38,338 bases of DNA from an uncultured Methanomicrobiales archaeon (GCA_903900025.1 CAIULN010000008.1:1-38338), one strand, 5' to 3'. Shown: positions 7,193 through 16,077, numbered from the stretch's first letter. Notes: generated from the letters alone by a model not told the origin. Numbers and translations: made by a program.

Positions 7193-7587
7193 ATGACAAA
7201 AGACCAGAACTGTCAGCAATGCGGCCGCTGTTGCGAGAAGTGGGGGTGGGGCAGAAGGGCGTTCCCGAAGATATCATCCCGTGGATCAAAGAGAACCGTC
7301 AGGATATCCTGCAGCACGTTTCAATAATGCTCACCAACGGGAAACGGGCGAACGGAAAGGATATTGGTGTCGATGATCTTCCCCGTGTTGCCCGCATACG
7401 GTACTGGGTGGAGCCGGATGGCAGGGCGTTGAGGTATTGCCCGTTTTTCCACAGAGCGGAAGATGGAATGGTTTACTGCAAAATTCATGACGCGAAACCA
7501 AAAGTCTGCATACGTTTCACGCCATGGAACGAGGAAATTCGTGATTATGCGCTGAACTGCCCTGCATGCAGGGAAAAAGCCCCGTAA
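7193..7587 (+). pseudogene. YkgJ-type (UPF0153) Cys-cluster protein with a frameshift
   Basis: The family binds a metal or Fe-S centre through a CxxxCxxCC-type cluster. The expected start, from ATG at 7193, is MTKDQNCQQCGRCCEKWGWG, but the frame then breaks; the rest of the domain (GQKGVPEDIIPWIKENR onward to CPACREKAP) is in the next frame. The break lies in the G-rich stretch 7242-7251, and one missing G would restore a continuous protein of about 131 residues. In the uncorrected sequence the two parts are separate: a start with the cluster but no body, and a body (possible ATG at 7219) without the cluster. Either a real mutation or a homopolymer sequencing error. Later Cys residues (RYCPFF, VYCKIH, KVCIRF, NCPAC) are intact. 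Confidence 0.75.
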
Positions 7588-7749
7588 GAAGAGGGGGGTG
7601 TCTGAACCGGTGTACCGTTTTATTGCGCATGGCCGGAAATGTGCACATCTTTTACCAGCATGTGTTAACAGAACAGCAGTCTGATCTCAATTTTTTTTGA
7701 CCTAAGCATCTTTATGGGAACATATCCAATAATTTCGTAATGAATATCC

Positions 7750-8097
7750 ATGGTTGCGCTCTCTGTTGATGTTCTTTTTGATGCTGCGGTCCGCATTCAG
7801 CTGCTGGAACGATCGATCACCATTACATTTACCCAAAATACAATCCGTATAAAATTCCCGACCACCCGCAGGCTCGCAGAATTTCTCGATGTCCCCCATT
7901 ATTACGTGCTCCCCTATTTTGCGATGATGGAGCAGGAGGAACTGGTCACCCGCGCAGAGCGTGTCGGCATCCTGACAACCGCAAAAGGGAGCAGGATGAT
8001 GATCGGGATCATGAAGGTGCGGTACCTGCAGGAGTCAGAGGGCATCCTTGGGCACACGATTTTCGAAGAGATCGCAAAGAAATGCCAGACCGAATGA
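7750..8097 (+). CDS. Small winged-helix-like protein, candidate regulator
   Basis: 115 residues, no named family. Residues about 38-85 (TTRRLAEFLDVPHYYVLPYF then EELVTRAERVGILTTAKG) have the helix-turn-helix plus wing arrangement of small archaeal winged-helix regulators; the N-terminal third is beta-rich. No Cys pair or obvious ligand domain is seen. The ATG at 7750 has no clear ribosome-binding site; a TATA-like TTTATGG about 35 bases upstream fits a leaderless transcript. It ends about 160 bases before the tungstate/molybdate importer and lies on the same strand, which makes it a candidate to control that operon. The regulatory role is inference. Confidence 0.6.
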   Translation: MVALSVDVLFDAAVRIQLLERSITITFTQNTIRIKFPTTRRLAEFLDVPHYYVLPYFAMMEQEELVTRAERVGILTTAKGSRMMIGIMKVRYLQESEGILGHTIFEEIAKKCQTE

Positions 8098-8113
8098 AGA
8101 TTCCACTCTCATC

Positions 8114-8120
8114 TTTTTTT
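8114..8120 (+). terminator. Oligo-T tract after the winged-helix-like gene
   Basis: Seven T residues 17 bases after the stop at 8097, just upstream of the palindromic promoter region of the importer. Likely separates the two transcription units. Confidence 0.4.
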
Positions 8121-8149
8121 CCATCATTCCGTTTCTCAATAATGTACGC

Positions 8150-8176
8150 TGGTATACCACCTGTTTACCAATTGGT
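8150..8176 (+). promoter_or_regulatory. Two palindromes in the importer promoter
   Basis: TGGTATACCA (8150-8159) and ACCAATTGGT (8167-8176) are perfect 10-bp palindromes whose centres are 17 bases apart. The second extends to TTTACCAATTGGTTAAA with one mismatch. An AT-rich, TATA-like tract (for example ATTATACAA near 8189) follows within about 15 bases, and the start codon is at 8259. The arrangement fits an activator or repressor site just upstream of the basal promoter. The second palindrome recurs, with one change, in front of the MoSto-like gene at 3088-3097. Confidence 0.55.
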
Positions 8177-8258
8177 TAAATAATTTCATTATACAAATTC
8201 AAAAAAGAAATAATATCTATTAATAAATCCCAGTCTGATCGCATAAGGACTGAACTGT

Positions 8259-10148
8259 ATGAGGGATTCTTTCAAACATTCCATGATCCTGCTTGTAGTC
8301 CTCCTCCTTGCCGGAGGAGTGATCATCGCAGGATGCACGACAACGACACCAAGCCAGCCGGCAACGCCAGCTGCTGAAAAACCAAAGCTCCTGCTCGCGA
8401 CGACAACCAGCCTGTACGATACCGGGCTGCTCAACTACCTCGAGCCCAAGTTCGAGGCAAAGTATAACGTCGACCTCCTGATCACATCGCAGGGTACGGG
8501 CAAGGCGATCGAACTTGCCAAGAAAGGCGATGCCGATGTGCTGCTCGTCCACTCCCCCTCGCAGGAGCAGACGTTCCTTGAGGACGGCTATGGGCTGAAC
8601 CGGCGCACGTTTGCGAACAATTCGTTCATAATTGTCGGTCCGGCAAATGATCCTGCCGGTATCAAAGACAAGGATCCTCTGGTAGCATTCAAGGCGATCC
8701 TGATAAAGGGCAAGGCAGGAAACGCATCCGTCATGTTTGTCTCCCGCGGCGATGGATCCGGCACTCACACCAATGAACAGAGCAACTGGAAGGCAGCAGG
8801 GTATGATTATGCCAAGGATGTCCAGAAATCCGGGAACTGGTACATCGAAGCCGGTAAGGGAATGGGCGAGACGCTCCAGATGGCAAGCGAGAAGGGCGCT
8901 TATACCGAAAGCGATGAAGGGACCTACCTCGCGTATGCAGGGAAGCTGAACCTGACGATTATTGTGAAAAAGGTGGATGCGCCTACCCTGATGAACATCT
9001 ACAGCGTCATGACGGTCTATCCTGCAAACCCGCAGCCGGAAAAAATTGCCATGGCAAACAACTTTGTCAACTGGATTATCTCACCGGAGACATTGACCGA
9101 CATCGGCAATTATGGCATGGAAAAGTACGGAAAGAGTCTCTTCACGCCATTTACCCTTGGAGTCCCGAAAGGGGTCACCGCAGACTTCACCACACCGGCG
9201 ACAGCGACCCGCCCGCTGAAAGTGTATCACGCAGGAAGCCTTGCAACCTCGTTTGGCAAGCTGGAGAAGATGTTTGAGAAGGCGCACCCCGATGTGGACG
9301 TCCAGCTCTTCTCCGGAGGCAGCGCTGCACTCGTCGACAAGGTCACAAAGTCGAACCAGAAAGCAGATGTGCTGGCAAGTGCGGACTATTCGCTTATCCC
9401 CAAGTACATGGTCCCAAACAATGCAACGTTCTATATAGACTTTGCAAAGAACGCCATGGTGCTCTGTTACACCGATAAGAGCAAGTATGCAAATGAGACC
9501 ACTGCGGACAACTGGTACAAGATCCTCGGGAGGTTTGATGTAAAGTACGCAATCAGCGATCCGAAGACGGATCCGGCAGGCTACCGCTCGCTGATGACCA
9601 TCGGTCTTGCGGAGAGAAAATATGGTGACGCAACGATCTTTTCCACGCTCGTGACGCCCTACAGCAAGCTGAATAAGACCGTCTCCGGTGGTGTCTGGAC
9701 GATCGATGCAACCAATCCCTCACCGGATGGGAAGAAACTGACGATTACCGCAACGGGACCGGACATTGCCCCGCTGCTCAAGGACGGGAAAGTCGATTAT
9801 GCCTTCGAGTACAGCAGCGTCGCCATCCAGAGCGGTCTGAAGTATATCACCCTCCCCACCGACATTGACCTCTCTGACCCGAAGATGGAGGCAACCTACA
9901 AGACCATACAGGTGAAACGGCCATCAGGAAATACCACTGTGACAGAAGTTGGCTTACCCATCGTGTACGCGGTCACCGTTCCGGTGAGTGCCAGAACGCC
10001 GGATATGGGGTATGAATTCACAAAACTGCTCCTTGGCAGTGATGGTCAGGCGGTGCTGAATGCAGATGGCCAGACCCCGATCGTGCCGGCAGAGGCATTC
10101 GGCACGGTACCGGATGCCATTAAACCGGTCGTCACTGTTAAGGCATAA
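8259..10148 (+). CDS. TupA-WtpA fusion: two-domain tungstate/molybdate-binding lipoprotein
   Basis: 629-residue extracellular receptor for the ABC importer encoded next. Signal peptide with lipobox IAGC (Cys26), then a Thr/Pro linker. Residues about 43-300 are a TupA tungstate-binding domain (TTTSLYDTGLL at 48-58, SRGDGSGTHTNE, MGETLQMASEKGAY). After a Thr/Ala/Pro linker, residues about 318-629 are a complete second receptor of the WtpA/ModA type: LKVYHAGSLATSF, VLASADYSLIP, SDPKTDPAGYRSLM, DYAFEYSSVAIQSGLKYI, LPIVYAVT. The usual lengths are about 270 and 340 residues, so both are full size. TupA and WtpA are normally separate proteins of different families serving different transporters. Only one permease and one ATPase follow. 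ATG at 8259 lies downstream of GGACTG; the spacer to the permease contains a hairpin with a T tract. Confidence 0.9.
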   Translation: MRDSFKHSMILLVVLLLAGGVIIAGCTTTTPSQPATPAAEKPKLLLATTTSLYDTGLLNYLEPKFEAKYNVDLLITSQGTGKAIELAKKGDADVLLVHSPSQEQTFLEDGYGLNRRTFANNSFIIVGPANDPAGIKDKDPLVAFKAILIKGKAGNASVMFVSRGDGSGTHTNEQSNWKAAGYDYAKDVQKSGNWYIEAGKGMGETLQMASEKGAYTESDEGTYLAYAGKLNLTIIVKKVDAPTLMNIYSVMTVYPANPQPEKIAMANNFVNWIISPETLTDIGNYGMEKYGKSLFTPFTLGVPKGVTADFTTPATATRPLKVYHAGSLATSFGKLEKMFEKAHPDVDVQLFSGGSAALVDKVTKSNQKADVLASADYSLIPKYMVPNNATFYIDFAKNAMVLCYTDKSKYANETTADNWYKILGRFDVKYAISDPKTDPAGYRSLMTIGLAERKYGDATIFSTLVTPYSKLNKTVSGGVWTIDATNPSPDGKKLTITATGPDIAPLLKDGKVDYAFEYSSVAIQSGLKYITLPTDIDLSDPKMEATYKTIQVKRPSGNTTVTEVGLPIVYAVTVPVSARTPDMGYEFTKLLLGSDGQAVLNADGQTPIVPAEAFGTVPDAIKPVVTVKA

Positions 10149-10173
10149 TCGTTCCAGAAACGCAGTGCACCTT

Positions 10174-10244
10174 GAGAAGGGTCCCTGACATCGGGGGATT
10201 GCGGGGCGCCTGGTACAAGCGCAACCGCAGAACCTTCTCTTTTT
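10174..10244 (+). terminator. Structured spacer with terminator-like end between receptor and permease genes
   Basis: GAGAAGGGT (10174-10182) can pair with ACCTTCTC (10232-10239) with one bulged base, directly followed by TTTTT (10240-10244). The 49-base loop holds further complementary pieces, TTGCG with CGCAA and GCGG with CCGC. This looks like an intrinsic-terminator or attenuator shape placed inside the operon, which would let the receptor be made in excess of the membrane parts. The function is inferred. Confidence 0.4.
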
Positions 10245-10278
10245 ATTCCCTTATTTCCAATGACTATCAGCAGTACGG

Positions 10279-11016
10279 GTGGTTTTTGTGCAGGAGATCA
10301 TTGACGGCATTACTCAGGCGTTCCAGTTGATTATCACACTCAACCCGGAACTCCTTGAAGTCACCGCACTCTCGTTGTATATTTCCCTCTCCGCGACCGT
10401 CATCGCCACGCTCATTGCCATACCTGTTGGAGGACTCATCCATTTCCACGAATTTACCGGAAAACGCGTGCTGATCACCATCATCCAGACTCTTTACTCA
10501 GTTCCAACGGTCATCATCGGGCTGCTTGTTTTCCTGCTCATTTCACGGTCCGGGCCGCTGGGCATTTTCGGGCTGCTCTTTACCCCTACAGGAATGATCC
10601 TCGGGCAGACGATCCTGATCCTGCCGATCATGACCGGCCTTGTTATCACCGCTCTTTCCGGTGTCGACCGGAACATTCGTGACACCCTCATCTCACTCGG
10701 GGCGACCGAGTTCCAGAGTATCGCCCAGACCGTGCGGGAGGCGAGGTTTGCGATCCTCAGTGCGGTGATCCTCGGGTTCGGGCGTGCGATCTCCGAGGTC
10801 GGGGTGGCAATGATGATCGGCGGCAACATACGGGGCGAGACCCGGGTCCTCACCACCTCGATCGCTCTCGAGACAGGGATGGGCAACTTCGGTCTCTCCA
10901 TCGCACTCGGCATCGTCCTGCTCGCTATTGCACTGATCGTGGTTCTTATCATGAACCTGATGACATCCGGTGCACTTTCGGACTCTGACCGGGTCAGGGG
11001 AGGACCACAGGCATGA
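10279..11016 (+). CDS. tupB: Tungstate/molybdate ABC transporter permease (TupB type)
   Basis: 245 residues with about five or six membrane segments. The cytoplasmic loop ATEFQSIAQTVREARFAILSAVILGFGRAISEVG is the EAA-type loop that docks with the ATPase, and IGGNIRGETRVLTTSIALETGMG is typical of TupB. It forms the membrane channel for the oxyanion delivered by the receptor. No ATG start is available: GTG at 10279 gives the longest frame, and GTG at 10288 has GGGTGG six bases upstream and may be the true start. The stop overlaps the start of the ATPase gene (ATGA), so the two are translationally coupled. Confidence 0.9.
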   Translation: MVFVQEIIDGITQAFQLIITLNPELLEVTALSLYISLSATVIATLIAIPVGGLIHFHEFTGKRVLITIIQTLYSVPTVIIGLLVFLLISRSGPLGIFGLLFTPTGMILGQTILILPIMTGLVITALSGVDRNIRDTLISLGATEFQSIAQTVREARFAILSAVILGFGRAISEVGVAMMIGGNIRGETRVLTTSIALETGMGNFGLSIALGIVLLAIALIVVLIMNLMTSGALSDSDRVRGGPQA

Positions 11017-12131
11017 TCCGGATCTCGGGGGTATCCCGAAAATTTGGCGAACGCGAGGTCGTGAGCGGGATCGACCTCGCGATCCGTCGCGGGGAGATCT
11101 TCTCCATCATCGGACCGTCCGGCAGCGGCAAGACCACGCTGCTCCGGCTCATCGATCTTCTCGACCGCCCCACCCGCGGCTCGATCATGTTTGAGGATTC
11201 TTCGACCGAGGGTCCGGAACACGAACGCCGTGCGATACGCAGGCGGATGGCGATGGTCTTCCAGAAACCCGGTGTGCTGAACGCGACCGTCGAGCAAAAT
11301 GTCGCGTTCGGGCTGGAATTCCGCGGAATGCAGAAAGACCGGGTCCATGAACGCGTTACATCGGCGCTGGAAATGGTCGGGCTCTCCGGTCTTTCACAAC
11401 GACGGGCACTCACACTCTCTGGCGGCGAGATGCAGCGCGTTGCGATCGCCCGTGCGATCGTTACCGGACCGGAAGTGCTCCTTTTAGACGAACCCACCGC
11501 AAACCTCGACCCACTCTCCACCGGGATCATCGAAAACCTTATTGTGCGGGTCAACCGCGAAAGAAAAACCACCGTCATCCTCGCCACACACGACATGGGG
11601 CAGGGGCAGCGCCTTGCCAGCCGGATCGGTGTCATGATGGACGGGCACCTTGTCCAGACGGGCGAAATATACGACATATTCTACCATCCCGTCAACCGCC
11701 CTATCGCGACCTTTGTCGGGATCGACCCTGTCAGCGATGGCATTGTGGAATCCAATGAGAACAACCTTGCCATAATCGCCGTCCATGGAGTCAGTGTCCA
11801 GGCAGTCACCGCGCTTGGGAAAGGACAGCGGGTGGCACTCTGCATACGCCCGGAGGAGGTCACACTCTCGCTGCCGGATGCCTGCCCTCCTGCCAGCAGC
11901 GCGAGGAACTGCCTTGCAGGCACGATTACCCGCCTCCTTCCCTACGGGCCCTTCACACGCGTACATGTTGACTGTGGTATACCCGTGACCGCACTGGTCA
12001 CGCGGCGATCGAGCGAGGAACTCGGCCTTGCCATGGGTATGAGGGTGAACGCGACCATAAAAGCAACTGCCATCCATGTAATCCCTGATCCGGAAGATAA
12101 AGACAACCCGCCTCATACAACGACAGGATAA
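11013..12131 (+). CDS. Tungstate/molybdate ABC transporter ATPase with C-terminal oxyanion-type domain
   Basis: 372 residues. Nucleotide-binding domain: Walker A GPSGSGKT (34-41), Q-loop VFQKPG, signature LSGGE (about 134-138), Walker B VLLLDEP, H-loop ATHD. Residues about 240-372 form a C-terminal TOBE/MOP-like part (GTITRLLPYGPFTRVHVDC, ALVTRRSSEELGLAMGMRV), as in ModC and WtpC but longer than classical TupC; such domains can sense the oxyanion and inhibit transport when the cell is replete. ATG at 11013 overlaps the permease stop. The mix of Tup-type permease and Mod/Wtp-type regulatory tail parallels the hybrid receptor upstream. Confidence 0.9.
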   Translation: MIRISGVSRKFGEREVVSGIDLAIRRGEIFSIIGPSGSGKTTLLRLIDLLDRPTRGSIMFEDSSTEGPEHERRAIRRRMAMVFQKPGVLNATVEQNVAFGLEFRGMQKDRVHERVTSALEMVGLSGLSQRRALTLSGGEMQRVAIARAIVTGPEVLLLDEPTANLDPLSTGIIENLIVRVNRERKTTVILATHDMGQGQRLASRIGVMMDGHLVQTGEIYDIFYHPVNRPIATFVGIDPVSDGIVESNENNLAIIAVHGVSVQAVTALGKGQRVALCIRPEEVTLSLPDACPPASSARNCLAGTITRLLPYGPFTRVHVDCGIPVTALVTRRSSEELGLAMGMRVNATIKATAIHVIPDPEDKDNPPHTTTG

Positions 12132-12261
12132 GCAGGATATGACACTCAATATCCCGGTGCAATCCTCCCGTTACCTGCAGGGCACTGGGCACAAAAAACA
12201 CAGAATACTTTTTTCACCGGTGCCATCAGGTAAATACCACCGGGTCATACCATTCCATGCA

Positions 12262-13050
12262 ATGCAGTGTACCATCCTTGCGAGCGGGAGCAAAGGCAAC
12301 GCAATGGTGATCGAGGGGTCCGGAGGCGCCCTGCTTGTCGACGCCGGATTATCGGCAAAAGAGACGTTGTTCCGCCTCATTCGTGCAGGCCGAAGACCTG
12401 ACGATATCCGTGCGATCCTTGTGACCCATGAACACGGAGACCATATCGCCGGGGTCGATGTCCTCGCCCGCCGGCTCCATGTCCCGGTCTGTGCAACCGA
12501 AGGGACACTGCGCGACTTTCTGGCAAACCGCCGGGCATCGGATCACCCGATCGAAACCCGCACATGCCACTACAACAGTGAATTTTGTGTCGGGGATTTT
12601 ATCATAGAACCGTTCGCCACATCGCATGACGCAAACGAGCCTTGCGGGTTCTCCATCAGGGATGATGACATCCGGATCGGGTGCTGCACGGACACCGGCA
12701 TCGTCAGTCCGAAAATGCTGGGCATTCTCCAACGGTGCGACGGGATTGTGCTCGAGAGCAACCACTGTCCGGTGATGCTGAAAGAGGGCCCGTACCCGGA
12801 ATCCTTAAAGCGGCGCATCCGGTCGGCGCGGGGACACCTCTCCAACGAAGCAGCGGCCCGGTGCCTCCAGATACTGGGACGAGATGTGCACATGATCATA
12901 CTCGGGCATGTAAGTGAAATCAACAATACACCAAAGAAAGTAAGGATGAGTGCCCGCGACGGGCTCGGGCTCCTGTATGAAGAGACATCCCTCATTGTCG
13001 CAACGCAGGACGGGACATCTGAGACCTGTCCGCAGGTGCTGCGTCTCTGA
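12262..13050 (+). CDS. MBL-fold metallo-hydrolase (YycJ/WalJ-like)
   Basis: 262 residues. The metallo-beta-lactamase motif THEHGDH lies near residue 58, with further ligands in ATSHD, CTDTG and ILGHVSE; CTILASGSKGNAMVIE at the N-terminus is typical of the YycJ-like group, whose members are probable nucleases or phosphodiesterases binding two zinc ions. The start at ATG 12262 matches the family; the frame is open further upstream (from 12139), but that extension has no family similarity. It follows the importer by 130 bases and may be transcribed separately. Confidence 0.85.
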   Translation: MQCTILASGSKGNAMVIEGSGGALLVDAGLSAKETLFRLIRAGRRPDDIRAILVTHEHGDHIAGVDVLARRLHVPVCATEGTLRDFLANRRASDHPIETRTCHYNSEFCVGDFIIEPFATSHDANEPCGFSIRDDDIRIGCCTDTGIVSPKMLGILQRCDGIVLESNHCPVMLKEGPYPESLKRRIRSARGHLSNEAAARCLQILGRDVHMIILGHVSEINNTPKKVRMSARDGLGLLYEETSLIVATQDGTSETCPQVLRL

Positions 13051-13080
13051 CACGGGTCAGAAAGATTTTTTATCAAAACC

Positions 13081-14274
13081 TCATGTTGTTCTAATCTTCA
13101 GCAGCAGCATGCAATACTGGTCGAGTGAATCGATCAGTGCCTTTTTTGCTTTTTTTACCTTTTTCTGGTCATCCGAGAAAAAATCAAAAACAACGTAATC
13201 AAGCATCGTCACATAATAGTGGCGGGGACCCAGTTTCTGTCTGATCTCATCAAGGCAGGCAAGCGCTTCGTACTGTTTGCCACTCATCAGTTCGAATGCT
13301 AAATCTGATAACAGGAGGATATTTGGGGGGAAATTCTTGGCAAGCGCAAGTTTGCGGAACTTGGAGTAGGTCTCGCTGCGGGCTGCCATGACCGCCAGCT
13401 TGAGACCATAGTATACCGGTTCAATATCGTCGGGAAACAGCTGGGTCATCTGTTTGACGATTCCTGCAAGCCCGCCGGCATCCCGCTGTTCCAGCTTGAG
13501 GCGGTACATCTCCCGCAGGAAGTACATATCGTTACAAAACCGCTCGATCGCGATCGTTAACAGTTCCTCCTTTATGTCGGCGTTCCCGTCTTTTGTCGCT
13601 TTCTCAACACCGGTGCGGAGAAACTCCCCCTCACTCGGAAACCACTCAATCGCAAATTTCAGCATGAACCAGAAGATCTTGGTGATCCGCGGGTCTTCTG
13701 CCACCTCGTAGTACCTGAGGCGGTTCACCGGGGGTTTCAGGTTGACAAGGTCCATCATCTGCTCTCGTGCGGCAAGCGCGAGATCGCTGGGTAGGGCGGA
13801 TGGCGGGTTTTCGGTGCTTTTCACCTGCTGGGTCGAGAGCGTGTAGTAACAATAGGCAATTGCCGGGCAGATAATGGCGTCAACGTTCCGGTATCTCTTG
13901 AGATGCTCAATTGCTTCGGTAAACCGGCCATCGGTCACCATCCGGAGCCCGAGAATGATGTCGTAGATCGCTTTTCCCTTTTTGCCCCGCTTGTTGCGCA
14001 TGGCATAGTCAAACAGTTTTTCAACAGAAGGGACATCACTGGACTTTTTGCCGCATTCCAGCACCTTCATCGTGACGGCATCGATGAACTGGTCATGCAT
14101 ATCATCGGAGATCCCGGGCAGGGAATTGTCAATCGTGGTTGCAACATGACCAAAAAAGACCGGGATGTTTGCATCGATCTTGTCGATGCTTTTTTCAATG
14201 TAATCAAAAAATTCCAATTTGAGCTGACCGGTCTTTGCCTTGAGGACCGCATCCGGTTGCCATTCCTCGCCCAT
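13081..14274 (-). CDS. Conserved-looking helical protein of unknown function, 397 aa
   Basis: No named family. The protein is almost entirely predicted helical, with repeated pairs of amphipathic helices (for example GRFTEAIEHLKRYRNVDAII, KQYEALACLDEIRQKLG, LPSDLALAAREQMMDLV) reminiscent of TPR/HEAT-type solenoids, and no membrane segment or catalytic motif. The C-terminal KKVKKAKKALIDSLDQ is basic. ATG at 14274 is divergent from the DNA ligase gene with a 156-base AT-rich spacer, and its 3' end is 30 bases from the convergent MBL gene. A scaffold or adaptor role is a guess. Confidence 0.75.
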   Translation of the reverse strand: MGEEWQPDAVLKAKTGQLKLEFFDYIEKSIDKIDANIPVFFGHVATTIDNSLPGISDDMHDQFIDAVTMKVLECGKKSSDVPSVEKLFDYAMRNKRGKKGKAIYDIILGLRMVTDGRFTEAIEHLKRYRNVDAIICPAIAYCYYTLSTQQVKSTENPPSALPSDLALAAREQMMDLVNLKPPVNRLRYYEVAEDPRITKIFWFMLKFAIEWFPSEGEFLRTGVEKATKDGNADIKEELLTIAIERFCNDMYFLREMYRLKLEQRDAGGLAGIVKQMTQLFPDDIEPVYYGLKLAVMAARSETYSKFRKLALAKNFPPNILLLSDLAFELMSGKQYEALACLDEIRQKLGPRHYYVTMLDYVVFDFFSDDQKKVKKAKKALIDSLDQYCMLLLKIRTT

Positions 14275-14430
14275 ACACTACACTTCCCCCTGTGTTATAA
14301 TAAGTTTTTAGAAAAGTCCGGGGTTGTATGATCGGGGGATTTTTTTTAAAAAAATGGCGACTGTGATGATCCCGTGTGGAATGATATCGGTAATTTAATT
14401 TCTTTTAACGGAGATGAGAGAGAAGAGGCA

Positions 14431-16077
14431 ATGCTCTTTATTGAATTTTCACGCTGCTGCGAACGGCTCGAAGGACTCTCAGGCAGGCTTGAGATGATCG
14501 ATGTGATCAGCCGGGAGCTTCCCGCCCTCTCGGCAGACGAGCTCCCGATATTTGTCAGGTTTGTGATGGGCAGGATCTTTCCTGACTGGAGCCAGGCGCA
14601 GCTGGGCATCGGCCCAAACCTCCTGTACGAGGCAATCGGGTATGTAGCCGGGGTGAAAAAGGATGAGGTGGTGGAGAAGATCAATGTCACCGGCGATGTC
14701 GGGAAGGCGGTGGAGGAACTTCTTGCAATAAAATCCCAGACGACGTTTTTCCATGAAGAACTCGACCTCGTGAGGGTGTATCACGAGCTTATGACCATCG
14801 CAGCACAGGAGGGAAAAAAATCCCAGCGGGAAAAACTCCTTTCGGTACGCAGGCTCCTTGGCAACGCCCACCCGCTCGAGGGCAGGTATCTTGCACGGAT
14901 CATGCTCGAAGAGCTCCGTATCGGAGTTGGCGAGGGCAGCGTACGAGACGCAATAGCAAAAGCCTTCAATGCCGATGCTGCACTGGTCGAGCATGCGATG
15001 CAGGCGTTAAACGATCTCGGCGAAGTGGCACGGCTCGCAAAGATTGGACCTGAAGCCCTCCAGGAAGTCCACATCACGCTTTTCCACCCGGTGCGCATGA
15101 TGCTCGCACAGGCAGGGACAATCCCCGACATGATCAAAGAGCACGGGGAGATTGCCGCTGAATACAAGTATGACGGATCGAGGTTCCAGTTCCACAAAAG
15201 AGGCAACTGGTGCAGGATGTACTCCCGCAGGCTGGAAGATGTGACCGGAGCACTTCCGGATGTCATCCAGCAGCTCCTCGGGGCAACAGATCATGACGTC
15301 ATCATTGATGGGGAGGTGATCGCCATCAAAGACGGCCGCCCGATGCCATTCCAGTCCGTGCTGCGGAGGTTCCGCAGGCGCCATGATGTTGCCGGGGCGA
15401 GCGTTGAGATCAAACTGGTCCCCCATGTGTTTGATATCCTGTACCTGGACGGTGAGACCCTCATTGACCTCCCCTTATCTGAACGCAGGAGAAAACTCGA
15501 GGGCGTGGTAAACTTTTTCATCGCCCCTCAGGTCGTCAGCGCTGACCAGACAGTAATCGAACAGACATATCGGGCTGCACTGGACGCCGGGCATGAGGGG
15601 CTTATGCTCAAAGTACACTCTTCACCCTACTCACCCGGGCAACGGGGAAAGAACTGGATCAAGATAAAACCGGAGGTCGATACCCTTGACCTTGCTGTCA
15701 TCGGTGCTGAATGGGGTGAGGGCAAGCGGGCGCACGTGTTCGGCTCCTTCCTTGTTGCGTGCCAGGACCAAGGAAAACTCATCCCCCTGAGCCGCGTGGC
15801 GACGGGGTTCTCCGATGAACAGCTTGCCGAGGTGTACGACCTGTTAAAAGACAGCGTGACTGCAAAGTCCGGAAAAGAAGTCACCTTTGAACCCGTCCTC
15901 GTTTTCGAAGTCGGATATTCAGAACTGCAGGTCAGCCCGACCTACCAGGGCGGATTTGCACTCAGGTTCCCTCGGTTCGTTCGTATCCGGGACGATAAAG
16001 GCATTTCAGAGATCGAGACCCTCGAAAGCATACGGGATCGCTACCAGAGGCAGGCGAACTCTCCACAGGTTCAATAG
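14431..16077 (+). CDS. lig: ATP-dependent DNA ligase
   Basis: 548 residues. Joins nicks in DNA during replication and repair through an enzyme-AMP intermediate. The catalytic Lys is in [12 protein letters not shown] (motif I KYDG, about residue 249); other nucleotidyltransferase motifs are DGEVIAI (III/IIIa), [14 protein letters not shown] (IV) and WIKIKPE (V). The N-terminal about 230 residues form the DNA-binding domain usual in archaeal ligases ([19 protein letters not shown]), and the C-terminus is the OB-fold. Start at ATG 14431 with GAGG seven bases upstream; the longer frame from GTG 14374 adds 19 atypical residues. The gene's 3' end overlaps nreA by 7 bases tail to tail. Confidence 0.95.
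   Translation: MLFIEFSRCCERLEGLSGRLEMIDVISRELPALSADELPIFVRFVMGRIFPDWSQAQLGIGPNLLYEAIGYVAGVKKDEVVEKINVTGDVGKAVEELLAIKSQTTFFHEELDLVRVYHELMTIAAQEGKKSQREKLLSVRRLLGNAHPLEGRYLARIMLEELRIGVGEGSVRDAIAKAFNADAALVEHAMQALNDLGEVARLAKIGPEALQEVHITLFHPVRMMLAQAGTIPDMIKEHGEIAAEYKYDGSRFQFHKRGNWCRMYSRRLEDVTGALPDVIQQLLGATDHDVIIDGEVIAIKDGRPMPFQSVLRRFRRRHDVAGASVEIKLVPHVFDILYLDGETLIDLPLSERRRKLEGVVNFFIAPQVVSADQTVIEQTYRAALDAGHEGLMLKVHSSPYSPGQRGKNWIKIKPEVDTLDLAVIGAEWGEGKRAHVFGSFLVACQDQGKLIPLSRVATGFSDEQLAEVYDLLKDSVTAKSGKEVTFEPVLVFEVGYSELQVSPTYQGGFALRFPRFVRIRDDKGISEIETLESIRDRYQRQANSPQVQ

Noticed and set aside
12139-12261. N-terminal extension of the MBL hydrolase
   Set aside because: These 41 residues show no family similarity and the YycJ-like domain begins at the ATG at 12262.
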